Shown: positions 1-11,694 of the stretch, piece after piece
How the letters are laid out: each line of letters begins with the position of its first letter
Position numbering within the stretch: the stretch's first letter is position 1
NCBI GenBank assembly: GCA_902595625.1
Contig: CACJQQ010000002.1
Location: 1 to 64,000 of the forward strand
Length of the DNA stretch: 64,000 nt
Direction of reading: 5' to 3'
DNA from: an uncultured Pelagibacteraceae bacterium
GTDB taxonomy: Bacteria > Pseudomonadota > Alphaproteobacteria > Pelagibacterales > Pelagibacteraceae
Notes under the pieces: generated by a model
Told to the model about the DNA's origin: nothing
Databases searched by the model: none
What the model saw: only the letters and a program-made list of their open reading frames with translations
Translations under genes and position numbers: made by a program

Positions 1-661
1 CTATTAAATCTAAAGCTTCTTCGTTAGAATTTATTGATGGGGCAAAACCGCCTTCATCTCCAACATTCGTTAACATTTTTTTAGATTGTAATATTTTTTT
101 TAGATTTTGTATTACAACAAAACATTTTTCTATAGCATCTGTAAAATTTTTAGCAGAGTCTGGTCTGATCATAAATTCTTGAATATTCAAATCATTATCT
201 GCATGAGCTCCACCATTAATAATATTCATTAGTGGTATAGGTAGAGAATAGGATTTACCTAAATTTTTAAAAAGTGATAGTTTTTTTGTGATTGCTGAAC
301 ATTTTGCGTTAGCTAATGAAACTGCCAGTGTAGCATTAGCTCCAAGATTTATTTTATTTTCACTTCCATCTAATTCTAATAAAATTTTATCAATATCTTC
401 TTGATTGTCTGGATTTAAATTCTTAAGTTTGTCAGAAATTTTTTTATTAATATTGTTTACTGCAGTGTTTACACTTTTTCCCAAAAATTTATTCTGATCT
501 TTGTCTCTTAATTCATGTGCCTCAAAAGCGCCTGTGGATGCGCCTGATGGAGAAATTGCAGTAGCTGACGAACCATCATCTAAAAAAATTTCAGCTTCAA
601 CAGTAGGATTTCCCCTGCTATCAAAAACTTGTCGCCCTATAACATTTTTGATTTTTGCCAT
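1..661 (-). CDS. eno: Enolase, N-terminal part (gene runs off the left edge of the window)
   Basis: Reverse-strand reading frame from ATG at 661: MAKIKNVIGRQVFDSRGNPTVEAEIFLDDGSSATAISPSGASTGAFEAHELRDKD..., typical enolase N-terminus; adjacent to kdsA/pyrG. Confidence 0.95.
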   Translation of the reverse strand, partial: MAKIKNVIGRQVFDSRGNPTVEAEIFLDDGSSATAISPSGASTGAFEAHELRDKDQNKFLGKSVNTAVNNINKKISDKLKNLNPDNQEDIDKILLELDGSENKINLGANATLAVSLANAKCSAITKKLSLFKNLGKSYSLPIPLMNIINGGAHADNDLNIQEFMIRPDSAKNFTDAIEKCFVVIQNLKKILQSKKMLTNVGDEGGFAPSINSNEEALDLI

Positions 662-672
662 TCCTTCTTTTT

Positions 673-1493
673 TTATTTAACTAACTTATCTATTTCAGTT
701 AATTTTTTTAATAATGTTTTCACTTCATTTAATGGCACCATATTTGGACCATCTGATGGCGCGTTATCGGGGTCTTCATGTGTTTCCATAAAAATTGCTC
801 CAACACCGACAGCTATAGCTGCGCGAGCTAAATAAGGAACAAACTCTCTTTGACCTCCACTTTTTTCACCCATACCACCTGGTTGTTGAACTGAATGAGT
901 GGCATCAAAAACGATTGGAAAACCAAATCTAGACATGATTGGCAAAGCTCTCATATCTGAAACAAGTGTATTATAACCAAAACTTGCTCCTCTTTCTGTA
1001 ATTAAAATATTCTTGTTTCCAGAGTCTTCAATCTTTTTTATTACGTTAGCCATATCCCATGGCGCCAGAAATTGTCCTTTTTTAACATTTATTATTTTGC
1101 CAGTTTTAGCTGCAGCAATTAATAAATCAGTTTGACGGCAAAGAAACGCTGGGATTTGCAAAACGTCAACATGATCAGCAACAATTGAACATTGTTCTGC
1201 TGTGTGAACATCTGTCAAAATAGGTAAACCAACTTCTTTTCTAATTTTATCAAAAATAGGTAAAGATTTATCAAGTCCCATGCCTCTTTTACCTTTAAGG
1301 CTTGTTCTGTTAGCTTTATCAAAAGAGGTTTTATATATTAAATTAATTCCTAGACTGGTGGTGATTTTTTTTAATTCAGAAGAAATTTTTAAAGCATGCT
1401 CTTCATTTTCTAACTGACACGGTCCAGCAATCAAAGTAAAAGGTTTATCGTTAGCTATTTCAAAATTGGAACATTTTACTTTATGATTTGTCA

Positions 1494-1494
<1 letters not shown>
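673..1494 (-). CDS. kdsA: 3-deoxy-8-phosphooctulonate synthase (Kdo-8-P synthase)
   Basis: 273 aa [38 protein letters not shown] motifs. Confidence 0.96.
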
Positions 1495-3125
<1,631 letters not shown>

Positions 3126-3160
3126 TTATACTCTAAAAATTTTGAATTACAAAGTGTTAA

Positions 3161-3460
3161 TTACTTAGACTGTGGTATTTGTGGAAGGTTTGAATTTTCC
3201 TCTTCTTCCTTTTCAAGAACTGATTGAGTTTCACGAAGTTCATCTCGTGAAATGGCAACTATAGCTATACTGCAAATTATAAATAAGGTAGCTACAATTG
3301 ATGTAAATTTAGTTAAGAAAGTACCAACTGATCTTGCAGACGTGAAATTGTCTTGTGAAACACCTAAGCCCAATGCGCCTCCCTCTGATCTTTGCAATAA
3401 AATTATTATTACTAGGATTATTGCTAAAGCGATATTTACAAAAATGAGTAAATTTTCCAT
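3161..3460 (-). CDS. secG: Preprotein translocase subunit SecG
   Basis: 99 aa, two hydrophobic segments, LLQRSEGGALGLG motif; next to tpiA. Confidence 0.93.
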   Translation of the reverse strand: MENLLIFVNIALAIILVIIILLQRSEGGALGLGVSQDNFTSARSVGTFLTKFTSIVATLFIICSIAIVAISRDELRETQSVLEKEEEENSNLPQIPQSK

Positions 3461-3465
3461 GGTGT

Positions 3466-4209
3466 TTATCTATAGTAATTCTTTATTATATCAATAAATT
3501 TTTTAGAAGTTTTTGATGCTCCTCCTATTAAAAAACCATCTATTTCTTTAATTTCTTTAAACATCTCTATATTGCTACCATCTACTGAACCGCCATAGAG
3601 TACTGCTGGACTAGTTTTTTTAAAAATTCTTTTTAAAACTTTCTTAATATGAATAGTTGTTTTTTTTAATTCATGCGCAGTCGGAATTTTACCTGTTCCG
3701 ATAGACCAAATAGGTTCATAAGCTACAATAATATTATTTCTATTAAATTTTTTTTCTAAAACTTTTGTCAATTGTCTTGTTAAAACACTTAGTGTTTTTT
3801 TATTTTTTTTCTCTATTTTGTTTTCACCTATACAAAAAACTACTTTCAAATTATTATTTAGAGCATACCTGACTTTATCCTTTAGCATTAGATCGGTGTC
3901 ACCCTCTCCTCTGTTGTCTGAATGTCCAACTAAAGTATATTTAGCACCTACGCTCTTTAGCATGTAAGGGCTTATGGCGGCTGTATTAGAAGAGAATTGT
4001 TCTTTCTGATAGCAATTTTGAGAACCTATTAAAATCCTCTTATTTTTAAAATATCTAGAATAGCTTTCAATCAGTGTGTAAGGTGGAGTAATTACTACTC
4101 TGTATTTGTTTCTATTTTTATCTCTAGAGTAGTACGAATTAATTTTATTAAGAATATTAACGGATTTAGGCACACCAAACATTTTCCAATTGCCAATAAA
4201 ATATCTCAT
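3466..4209 (-). CDS. tpiA: Triosephosphate isomerase
   Basis: 247 aa; GNWKM, AYEPIWSIGTGK, YGGSV motifs. Confidence 0.96.
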   Translation of the reverse strand: MRYFIGNWKMFGVPKSVNILNKINSYYSRDKNRNKYRVVITPPYTLIESYSRYFKNKRILIGSQNCYQKEQFSSNTAAISPYMLKSVGAKYTLVGHSDNRGEGDTDLMLKDKVRYALNNNLKVVFCIGENKIEKKNKKTLSVLTRQLTKVLEKKFNRNNIIVAYEPIWSIGTGKIPTAHELKKTTIHIKKVLKRIFKKTSPAVLYGGSVDGSNIEMFKEIKEIDGFLIGGASKTSKKFIDIIKNYYR

Positions 4210-4272
4210 AATTTGCCTTAAATTAAATTTTAATCTATAGGTGTATAATTTTGGACTTAATAAATTAATATT

Positions 4273-5730
4273 ATGGCAACATCAATAGGTAAATTATCAA
4301 AATCTTTTTTTATAAAGCTGCTGGTGGGTATAATTATTCTGCCTTTTGTCTTTTGGGGTATGGGTGACGTGTTTAGGGGCGGAAATCAAAACGTAATCGC
4401 AACTGTAGATTCTAACAAAATTAGCACTCAAGAATTTATTAATTACATAAATCGGTTAAATTTAAGCGAAGAACAGATTAAAAATTTATCAAAGACGGAT
4501 CTGATCGAACAAATTTTATCTGATTATATTGGTAAAAAAGTTATGTCTTTAGAAATTGAAAATCTTGGAATTGTAATAAATGATAATGCTCTAAGAGATA
4601 TTATTAAAAATGATAAATCATTTTTTAAAGATAATAAGTTTTCAAGAACTGAGTATGAAAAATTTTTAATTAAAAGTGGAATTACAGCGCCTCAATTTGA
4701 AGCTAATATTGTTGAGCAAGAAAAAAGAAGGCAGTTTTTAAGTTCTTTGGCTGGAGGAATAGTCATTCCTGAAATTCTAGTTGAGAAAGAATTTAGAAAA
4801 GAAAATCAAACGAAAATAATTCAATATATAGATTTAGAAAAATATCACTCAAAATATAAACCCTCACAAGAAAATATTAAAGAACTTTACGAAAGAAATA
4901 AGAATGTATTTTTTACTGAACTTAAATCAATAAGATACGCAGAAATTAAACCAGAGTTTATCAGTGGAGGTAAAGAGTACAATGAAAATTTTTTTAAACA
5001 ATTAGATAATATTGAAAACAATGTTTTAGACGGACAATCTTTTGAGGAGACAGTGAAAGCAAATAATTTAAAGATTGTAGAATTCAATAAAATTAATGCT
5101 AAAAAAGAAAATGAAGCCAAAAACAAAATAGAAAACTTACCAGATAATCTCTTTAAAAAAATTTATAATATAAAGATACCTCAATCTCCTGAAATTATTA
5201 ATATAGATAGTAAATATTATTTAGCTGAGATTAAAGATGAAGAGAAAAAAAATAGACCGATGAACGATCCTGAAGTTTTAGAAGCACTCAATGCCCAATT
5301 AAGTTTTAAAGAAAAAATTGAAAATAATACATCTTTAGCTAAAGATATAAGTTTAGGCGCTTTTGATGGAGAAAATTATAAAAAATTTGCTGACGATAAT
5401 GGTTTAATTGTTAAAGATTATAAAATCTCTAATTTAAAACAAAACGATATATTTAACGAAGGTTTAATAAAGCGAATTTTTTTAACTAAAGATGGTGACA
5501 TTAATCTTTTAACTAACAATACCCTGACTAAAAGTTTTTTAATATCGACAAAAAAAACTGAATATAAAAAACTAGATAAAAATGGCAATGAATTTGAACA
5601 ATACGAAGCTAAAGCACGCTTAAACTTGATTAACAAAATATATCAATCTTATGACGAAAATGCTAATCAGAAGTATAAAGTTGAAGTTAATCAAAGAACT
5701 GTAGATCGTGTTAAAAATTCGTTTCAATGA
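4273..5730 (+). CDS. SurA N-terminal domain / PpiD-like periplasmic folding factor
   Basis: 485 aa, single N-terminal TM (FFIKLLVGIIILPFVFWGMGDVFRGG), SurA_N-like region; PPIase domain looks divergent. Confidence 0.8.
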   Translation: MATSIGKLSKSFFIKLLVGIIILPFVFWGMGDVFRGGNQNVIATVDSNKISTQEFINYINRLNLSEEQIKNLSKTDLIEQILSDYIGKKVMSLEIENLGIVINDNALRDIIKNDKSFFKDNKFSRTEYEKFLIKSGITAPQFEANIVEQEKRRQFLSSLAGGIVIPEILVEKEFRKENQTKIIQYIDLEKYHSKYKPSQENIKELYERNKNVFFTELKSIRYAEIKPEFISGGKEYNENFFKQLDNIENNVLDGQSFEETVKANNLKIVEFNKINAKKENEAKNKIENLPDNLFKKIYNIKIPQSPEIINIDSKYYLAEIKDEEKKNRPMNDPEVLEALNAQLSFKEKIENNTSLAKDISLGAFDGENYKKFADDNGLIVKDYKISNLKQNDIFNEGLIKRIFLTKDGDINLLTNNTLTKSFLISTKKTEYKKLDKNGNEFEQYEAKARLNLINKIYQSYDENANQKYKVEVNQRTVDRVKNSFQ

Positions 5731-7184
5731 AAATAAACTTAAGTTTTAAAGAATTTAAAAATAATCATTCTAAAAAAAAACATCAAATTTTATTTAGAAC
5801 GAGGTCTTGTAATCAATATCCCAGGGTTGAAAACTTATTTAGATTTCTTCTAGCTGAAAAAAATAGCTTTATTTTTGAGTCAGTTGAAAAAGGAACGATT
5901 AAAGGTCGTTATACTATAATTGGACTTAATCCTGATAAAATCTGGGATATTAATAAGAATATTATTACAATTAATAGCTCAGATAAAAAATCTAAAATCA
6001 AATCTGATCCATTAAAGTATATAAATAAACTAATTAAAGAGTTTAAGATTAAAGTTCCAAATCAATTACCTTCAATGTCCTCGATGCTTGTAGGTTATTT
6101 TTCTTATGATGTAATCCGTTATATAGAAAAAATACCCAACAACTGTAAAGATGATCTTAAAGTGCCTGATGTTAGGTTATCAAGACCTAAAAATTTAATT
6201 ATTTATGATAATGTTAAAAAAAAGATTTTTTATGTAGAAAATGTTTATGCAGATACAAAAATTAAAAATTATGAGGAAGAATATCATGCAATAAATAAAA
6301 GATTTGATTTGTACGAAGATTTTGAGAAAATTAAACTCCCAGAACAATTCACATTTAAACCTAACAAGAATTTAATAAAATCAAATACTTCAAAAGAAAA
6401 ATTCAAATCACTTGTTAAAAAAGCAAAAACATACATAGAAAAAGGAGATATTTTTCAAGTTGTTTTAAGTCAAAGGTTTGAGAGAAAAATCAATAAAGCA
6501 CCTATAGAAATTTACAATCATTTAAGAAAATCTAATCCCTCACCTTTTATGTTTTATTTTAATTATAAAGATTTTAACATTTTAGGCAGCAGTCCAGAAA
6601 TATTGGTAAGACTTAGAGGTGGAGAAGTAACAATTAGACCAATCGCTGGCACTAGACCTAGAGGAAGAAACAGCAAAGAAGATAAAAAATATGAATTAGA
6701 TCTTTTAAAAGATAAAAAAGAATTAGCAGAGCATTTAATGTTATTAGATCTTGGAAGAAATGATGTTGGAAAAGTATCTAAAGTAAATACAGTTAAAGTT
6801 ACTGAAAAGTTTAAAGTTGAGAGATATTCTCATGTAATGCACATAGTTTCTAATGTAGTAGGAAAATTTAATAATAAATTTTCATTATTTGAAACATTAT
6901 TATCAGGCTTTCCAGCGGGCACAGTAAGTGGCGCCCCCAAAATTAGAGCTATGGAAATCATTGATGAATTAGAGAAAAATAAAAGGAAATTATACGCGGG
7001 TGGTATTGGTTATTTCACTCCTAATGGTGAGTTTGACACTTGTATAGCTTTAAGAACAGCTATAATTAAAAATAAGAAATTTTATGTACAGGCTGGTGCT
7101 GGTGTAGTTGCGGATAGTAAACCTGAAAAAGAGTACGCTGAAACGGTGAATAAAGCTAAAGCCTTAATGAAAGCAGTCGATTAA
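5727..7184 (+). CDS. trpE: Anthranilate synthase component I
   Basis: 485 aa; GDIFQVVLSQRF, GSSPEILVR, PIAGTRPRG, GFPAGTVSGAPKIRAME. Confidence 0.96.
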   Translation: MKINLSFKEFKNNHSKKKHQILFRTRSCNQYPRVENLFRFLLAEKNSFIFESVEKGTIKGRYTIIGLNPDKIWDINKNIITINSSDKKSKIKSDPLKYINKLIKEFKIKVPNQLPSMSSMLVGYFSYDVIRYIEKIPNNCKDDLKVPDVRLSRPKNLIIYDNVKKKIFYVENVYADTKIKNYEEEYHAINKRFDLYEDFEKIKLPEQFTFKPNKNLIKSNTSKEKFKSLVKKAKTYIEKGDIFQVVLSQRFERKINKAPIEIYNHLRKSNPSPFMFYFNYKDFNILGSSPEILVRLRGGEVTIRPIAGTRPRGRNSKEDKKYELDLLKDKKELAEHLMLLDLGRNDVGKVSKVNTVKVTEKFKVERYSHVMHIVSNVVGKFNNKFSLFETLLSGFPAGTVSGAPKIRAMEIIDELEKNKRKLYAGGIGYFTPNGEFDTCIALRTAIIKNKKFYVQAGAGVVADSKPEKEYAETVNKAKALMKAVD

Positions 7185-7751
7185 ATGAAAATTTTATTAA
7201 TAGATAACTACGATAGTTTTACTTACAACTTATATCACTATATCTCTAATTTTAAAAAAAATGTTGAGGTAGTTAGGAATGATAAAATTGATGGTAAAGC
7301 AATTATAAGAAAAAAATATAATAAAATTGTTATCTCGCCTGGACCAGGTAATCCAAATCAAGCTGGCAATTGTTTAAAAATTGTAAAAGAAATTCACAAA
7401 AAAATACCTATTCTAGGAGTATGTTTAGGTCATCAAATCATTGGTCAGGTTTTTGGTGGAAAAATAGTGAGAGCTAAGAATTTAATGCATGGAAAAACTA
7501 GTAAAATTAAGCATCAAAAGAAAGGTCTATTTAAGAATATCCAAAATAATTTTGAAGCAACGAGATATCACAGCCTTGTAGTTGATAGTAAAAAATTCCC
7601 AAAAGACTTGATAATTACTGCAGAAACTAAAAATAAGACAATTATGGGGTTGATGCATAAAAAATATAATATTCACGGATTTCAATTTCATCCTGAGAGT
7701 ATAAGTACTAAAGTGGGTATGAAATTAATTAAAAATTTTATCACTAATTAA
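7185..7751 (+). CDS. trpG: Anthranilate synthase component II (glutamine amidotransferase)
   Basis: 188 aa; LLIDNYDSFTYNL, GVCLGHQ, HGFQFHPES. Confidence 0.95.
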   Translation: MKILLIDNYDSFTYNLYHYISNFKKNVEVVRNDKIDGKAIIRKKYNKIVISPGPGNPNQAGNCLKIVKEIHKKIPILGVCLGHQIIGQVFGGKIVRAKNLMHGKTSKIKHQKKGLFKNIQNNFEATRYHSLVVDSKKFPKDLIITAETKNKTIMGLMHKKYNIHGFQFHPESISTKVGMKLIKNFITN

Positions 7752-7752
7752 T

Positions 7753-8748
7753 ATGTCTGATTTAGCAGCTAAATTAAAACAAGGTCAAAATCTTTCTTTT
7801 GAGGAAAGCAAGTCTCTATTTTCAGAGCTAATGGAGGGTAAAAAGGAAGAAAGTCAAATCATTGAAATTCTAGAGGCTTTGATAAAAAAAGGTGAAACAA
7901 AAGATGAATTAGCTGGTGGCATCTTTGTTTTAAGGGATAAAGCAACAAAAGTTTCTGCAGACTCAAATACTATTGATACCTGTGGAACTGGTGGTGACGG
8001 TCAAAATTCCCTAAATATTTCAACAGCCGCTGCAATTGTTTTAGCTAGCATGGGAGTTAAGGTGGCAAAACATGGTAATAAAGCTGTTTCGTCTAACTGT
8101 GGTTCAGCAGATGTATTGGAAGCTTTAAAAATAAACATTAATTTAAAATCAAGTGAAGCAGAGGATAGTATAAAAAATTTTAATTTTGCTTTTATGTTTG
8201 CTCCAAATTATCACTCAGCTATGAAACACGTTGGGCCTGCTAGAAAAAAGATGGGTAAGAAAACTATTTTTAATTTAATTGGTCCTTTAAGTAGTCCAGC
8301 TCAAGTTAAAAGACAAGTGATAGGTGTTTTCGATAAAAAATGGATGAAACCTTTTGCTGAAGCTTTAAAAGAAAATAATGTTGTGCATGCTTATATTGTT
8401 CATAGCGATGATGGAATGGATGAAATTTCACCTTTTGCAAAAACTAATGTTGTGGAATTAAAAGATAGTAAAATAAATGAATTTACAATAAATCCAAAAG
8501 ATCTTGGCATAAATGAAAGTAATAAAGAAAATTTGAAAGGTAAAAATGCAGAATACAATGCAGAAAAAATTATAGATATCTATAAAGGAACTTCTAATGA
8601 GTTCTCCCAATCCGTTGCTTTAAATGCTGCAGCAGGGTTAATTGTTTCGGGGAAAGAGAATGATTTTAAAAATGCTTTTAACAAAGCTACTAAACATCTA
8701 AGTTCTGGTAAAGTTTTTGAGCATTTGACAAAATTACAATCGAAATAA
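7753..8748 (+). CDS. trpD: Anthranilate phosphoribosyltransferase
   Basis: 331 aa; DTCGTGGDG, KHGNKAVSS, FNLIGPLSSP. Confidence 0.96.
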   Translation: MSDLAAKLKQGQNLSFEESKSLFSELMEGKKEESQIIEILEALIKKGETKDELAGGIFVLRDKATKVSADSNTIDTCGTGGDGQNSLNISTAAAIVLASMGVKVAKHGNKAVSSNCGSADVLEALKININLKSSEAEDSIKNFNFAFMFAPNYHSAMKHVGPARKKMGKKTIFNLIGPLSSPAQVKRQVIGVFDKKWMKPFAEALKENNVVHAYIVHSDDGMDEISPFAKTNVVELKDSKINEFTINPKDLGINESNKENLKGKNAEYNAEKIIDIYKGTSNEFSQSVALNAAAGLIVSGKENDFKNAFNKATKHLSSGKVFEHLTKLQSK

Positions 8749-9542
8749 TGACTAATGTTTTAAACAAAATCATCGAAGATAAAAAAGATTCTTTGAAAAG
8801 TATTAAGAAGACAAATTCTTTAGATTCTATTGAAAATACAATTAAATCTTTAAACAACTTCTTAAATTTTAAAGAAGTTATAGCCAATAATAAAAGGGCA
8901 TCGATAATTTCAGAGATAAAAAAAGCAAGCCCTTCTGCAGGAGAATTAGTGAAAGATTTTAATCATTTAAATATTGCAAAAATGTACGTAGATAACGGTG
9001 CTACTTGCCTTTCGGTTTTAACAGAAGAAAAACACTTTCTTGGCAAACTTGATTATATAAGAGATATTAAAAAAAAGTTTAAAATTCCTGTTTTAGCAAA
9101 AGATTTTTTTATTGATCCTTACCAAATCGCTTTATCTAAAAGTTATGGTAGTGATTGTATTTTGATCATAGTTGCTGCTTTAGATGCTAAACTAGCAGAT
9201 GAAATTTATGCTGAAGCAATAAGACATAAACTTTCAGTAATAGTTGAAGTGCACGATAACAAAGAAGCTGAAAATGCTTTAAAATACGAAAATGCTTTAA
9301 TTGGGATTAATAATAGAAATTTAAAAACATTAGACATCTCTATTAATAATACGATTTCTATTTTCGAAACTTTAAAAGAACATAAAGGCCCTATCATTTC
9401 AGAAAGTGGAATTAAGAATGAAAATGATGCTAAATATATTTATGAAAAAACAGGGATTAAAAATTTTCTAATTGGTGAATCACTTTTAAAATCTGACAAT
9501 GCTGCAGAATTATTGAAAAAATTTACTCAAATAATTCAATAA
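8748..9542 (+). CDS. trpC: Indole-3-glycerol phosphate synthase
   Basis: 264 aa; SEIKKASPSAG, LAKDFFIDPYQI, IGINNRNLKT. Confidence 0.96.
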   Translation: MTNVLNKIIEDKKDSLKSIKKTNSLDSIENTIKSLNNFLNFKEVIANNKRASIISEIKKASPSAGELVKDFNHLNIAKMYVDNGATCLSVLTEEKHFLGKLDYIRDIKKKFKIPVLAKDFFIDPYQIALSKSYGSDCILIIVAALDAKLADEIYAEAIRHKLSVIVEVHDNKEAENALKYENALIGINNRNLKTLDISINNTISIFETLKEHKGPIISESGIKNENDAKYIYEKTGIKNFLIGESLLKSDNAAELLKKFTQIIQ

Positions 9543-9575
9543 AATAAGGGCTTATTTCAAGTTGTAATTTAAGTA

Positions 9576-9590
9576 GAACTTTTATAGAAC
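9576..9590 (+). promoter_or_regulatory. Putative alphaproteobacterial-type LexA (SOS) box GAAC-N7-GAAC
   Basis: GAACTTTTATAGAAC, a direct repeat matching the reverse complement of the alphaproteobacterial GTTCN7GTTC consensus, 22 nt before the probable lexA start. Confidence 0.8.
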
Positions 9591-9612
9591 ATAGATGTAC
9601 GAGGTTTGTTCT

Positions 9613-10287
9613 ATGCTTACAAAAAAACAAAAAAACTTACTAATATTCATAAATAAGAAGATTAGATCTTCTGGAATCTCTCCATCATATGAGGAAATGA
9701 AAAATTCACTCAACCTTAAGTCGAAATCAGGAATTCATAGATTAATATCAGCTTTAGAAGAGCGAGGATTTGTAAAAAGATTAGCTCACAAAGCAAGAGC
9801 TTTGGAAGTTGTTAAATTGCCAGAAAATGCAAGTGCTAATGATATTTTTAATTCTTTCACACCAAGTGTTATCAAAGGTGGATTAGATAAAGAAAAAACA
9901 AAATCGACTGATGTGTCTGTTTTAGGAAGTATTGCAGCCGGAACTCCAATCGAGGCAATTCAACAAGAAGTTGATAGAGTAGCTTTGCCTGAAGATTTGC
10001 AGAATAATGGTGAACATTATGGATTAAAAGTTAAAGGTGACTCAATGATTGAAGCTGGTATCAATGATGGTGATACAGTAATTGTTAAGAAAACTTCAAA
10101 TGTAGATAGTGGTCAGATTGCGGTTGTTTTAATTGATGACCAAGAAGCAACTTTAAAAAGAGTTAGAAAAAAAGGAAACACTATTGCTCTTGAAGCTGCA
10201 AATAGAAACTACGGCACAAAAATCTACGCTGCGAATAGAATAAAAATTCAAGGAAAACTGGTTTCTTTATATAGAAACTTTCACTAA
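9613..10287 (+). CDS. lexA: LexA repressor
   Basis: MLTKKQKNLLIFINKKIRSSGISPSYEEMKNSL; cleavage Ala-Gly (SIAAGTP), GDSM Ser, ATLKR Lys. ORF track starts at 9595; start MLTKKQ (9613) preferred by family alignment. Confidence 0.93.
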   Translation: MLTKKQKNLLIFINKKIRSSGISPSYEEMKNSLNLKSKSGIHRLISALEERGFVKRLAHKARALEVVKLPENASANDIFNSFTPSVIKGGLDKEKTKSTDVSVLGSIAAGTPIEAIQQEVDRVALPEDLQNNGEHYGLKVKGDSMIEAGINDGDTVIVKKTSNVDSGQIAVVLIDDQEATLKRVRKKGNTIALEAANRNYGTKIYAANRIKIQGKLVSLYRNFH

Positions 10288-10305
10288 AATAGTCTAATTA
10301 ATAGA

Positions 10306-11694
10306 ATGTCTTTTAATTGTAGGTTTGCGCCCTCTCCTACTGGGCCTCTTCATATTGGTGGTGTTCGAACGGCTTTATTTAATTGGCTGTTAGCTAAGAA
10401 AAATAAAGGTAAATATTTCTTAAGAATTGAAGATACAGATAAAGAAAGATCAAAAGACGAATTTAAAAAACAAATTATTACATCATTATCATGGCTGGGG
10501 ATTGAACATGATGGTGAAGAATATATTCAATCTAAAAACATTAATAAACACGTTGCAGTTGCCGAAGAACTTATTAAAAAAGGTTTTGCTTATGAGTGTT
10601 ATTGCTCAGAAAAAGAAATAAATGAACAAAAAGAAAAGTGTAAAAAACAAGGTATACCGTACGTTTATAATAGAAAGTGGAGAGATGCTAAAGACCTTAA
10701 AATTCCAGATGATGTAAAACCGGTAATTAGATTTAAGAGTAAAATTTCAGGAAACACAATTATAAAAGACTTAGTTCAAGGAGAAAGAAATATCTCTAAT
10801 TCTACAATTGAAGATTTTGTAATATTAAGAAAAGATAAATCACCAACGTATCAATTATCAGCAACAGTTGATGATCATGAGATGAAAATTACTCATGTAA
10901 TAAGAGGTGATGATCATATGATTAATTCTTTTAAACAAAAACAAATTTATGATGCCATGGGTTGGGATGTTCCGAACTTTGCTCACATTCCGTTAATTCA
11001 TAGTGAACAAGGAAAAAAATTATCTAAAAGAGATAATGCATCTACCCTTGAAGATTATGTTAAAATTGGAATTATTTCAGACGCATTAAGGAATTATTTA
11101 TTAAGATTAGGATGGTCTTATAAAGATAAAGAAATTTTTACTAAGCAAGAAAGTATTGATTTATTTGATTTAAGTGGTGTCGGTAAATCACCTTCAAAAC
11201 TTGATATGAATAGGATTTATTCAATAAATGAAACATACATAAAGACAATAGATGAAATAGATCTTTTTAATTTCTTCAAAGAATATGTTTCAAAATACAA
11301 AAAACCTATAGATCAAGCAAAAGAGAGTGTCCTTTTAAAATCAATGGGTTTTTTAAAAAATAAAGCAAAAACCCTAGAGGATATTTGGAATAATGCTCAA
11401 TATATTATTAATGATAAAATTGAAGTTGGCGCAGATGATAAAAAACTAATTGATGATTTATCCAAGAAAGTAATAAATGACTTTATCAATGAATATGGAA
11501 AACTTTCCTCTCTATCTAGAGAAGCTCTAGAGCCTGTAATTAAATCTTTAATAGATAAGCATAAGACTAATTTTAAAGGTGTGGGACAGCCATTGAGAAT
11601 AGCTTTGGTGGGCTCAAGATTTGGACCAGGTCTATATGATGTAATATTATCCTTAGACAAGGCTGAAGTAATAAAAAGACTAAAATCAGTTTAA
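10306..11694 (+). CDS. gltX: Glutamyl-tRNA synthetase
   Basis: 462 aa; RFAPSPTGPLHIGG and KLSKRD class I aaRS motifs. Confidence 0.96.
   Translation: MSFNCRFAPSPTGPLHIGGVRTALFNWLLAKKNKGKYFLRIEDTDKERSKDEFKKQIITSLSWLGIEHDGEEYIQSKNINKHVAVAEELIKKGFAYECYCSEKEINEQKEKCKKQGIPYVYNRKWRDAKDLKIPDDVKPVIRFKSKISGNTIIKDLVQGERNISNSTIEDFVILRKDKSPTYQLSATVDDHEMKITHVIRGDDHMINSFKQKQIYDAMGWDVPNFAHIPLIHSEQGKKLSKRDNASTLEDYVKIGIISDALRNYLLRLGWSYKDKEIFTKQESIDLFDLSGVGKSPSKLDMNRIYSINETYIKTIDEIDLFNFFKEYVSKYKKPIDQAKESVLLKSMGFLKNKAKTLEDIWNNAQYIINDKIEVGADDKKLIDDLSKKVINDFINEYGKLSSLSREALEPVIKSLIDKHKTNFKGVGQPLRIALVGSRFGPGLYDVILSLDKAEVIKRLKSV

Noticed and set aside
9542-9557. AAATAA-GGGC-TTATTT hairpin after trpC as a terminator
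   Set aside because: Weak A/T stem, no following T-run; could be chance in AT-rich DNA.
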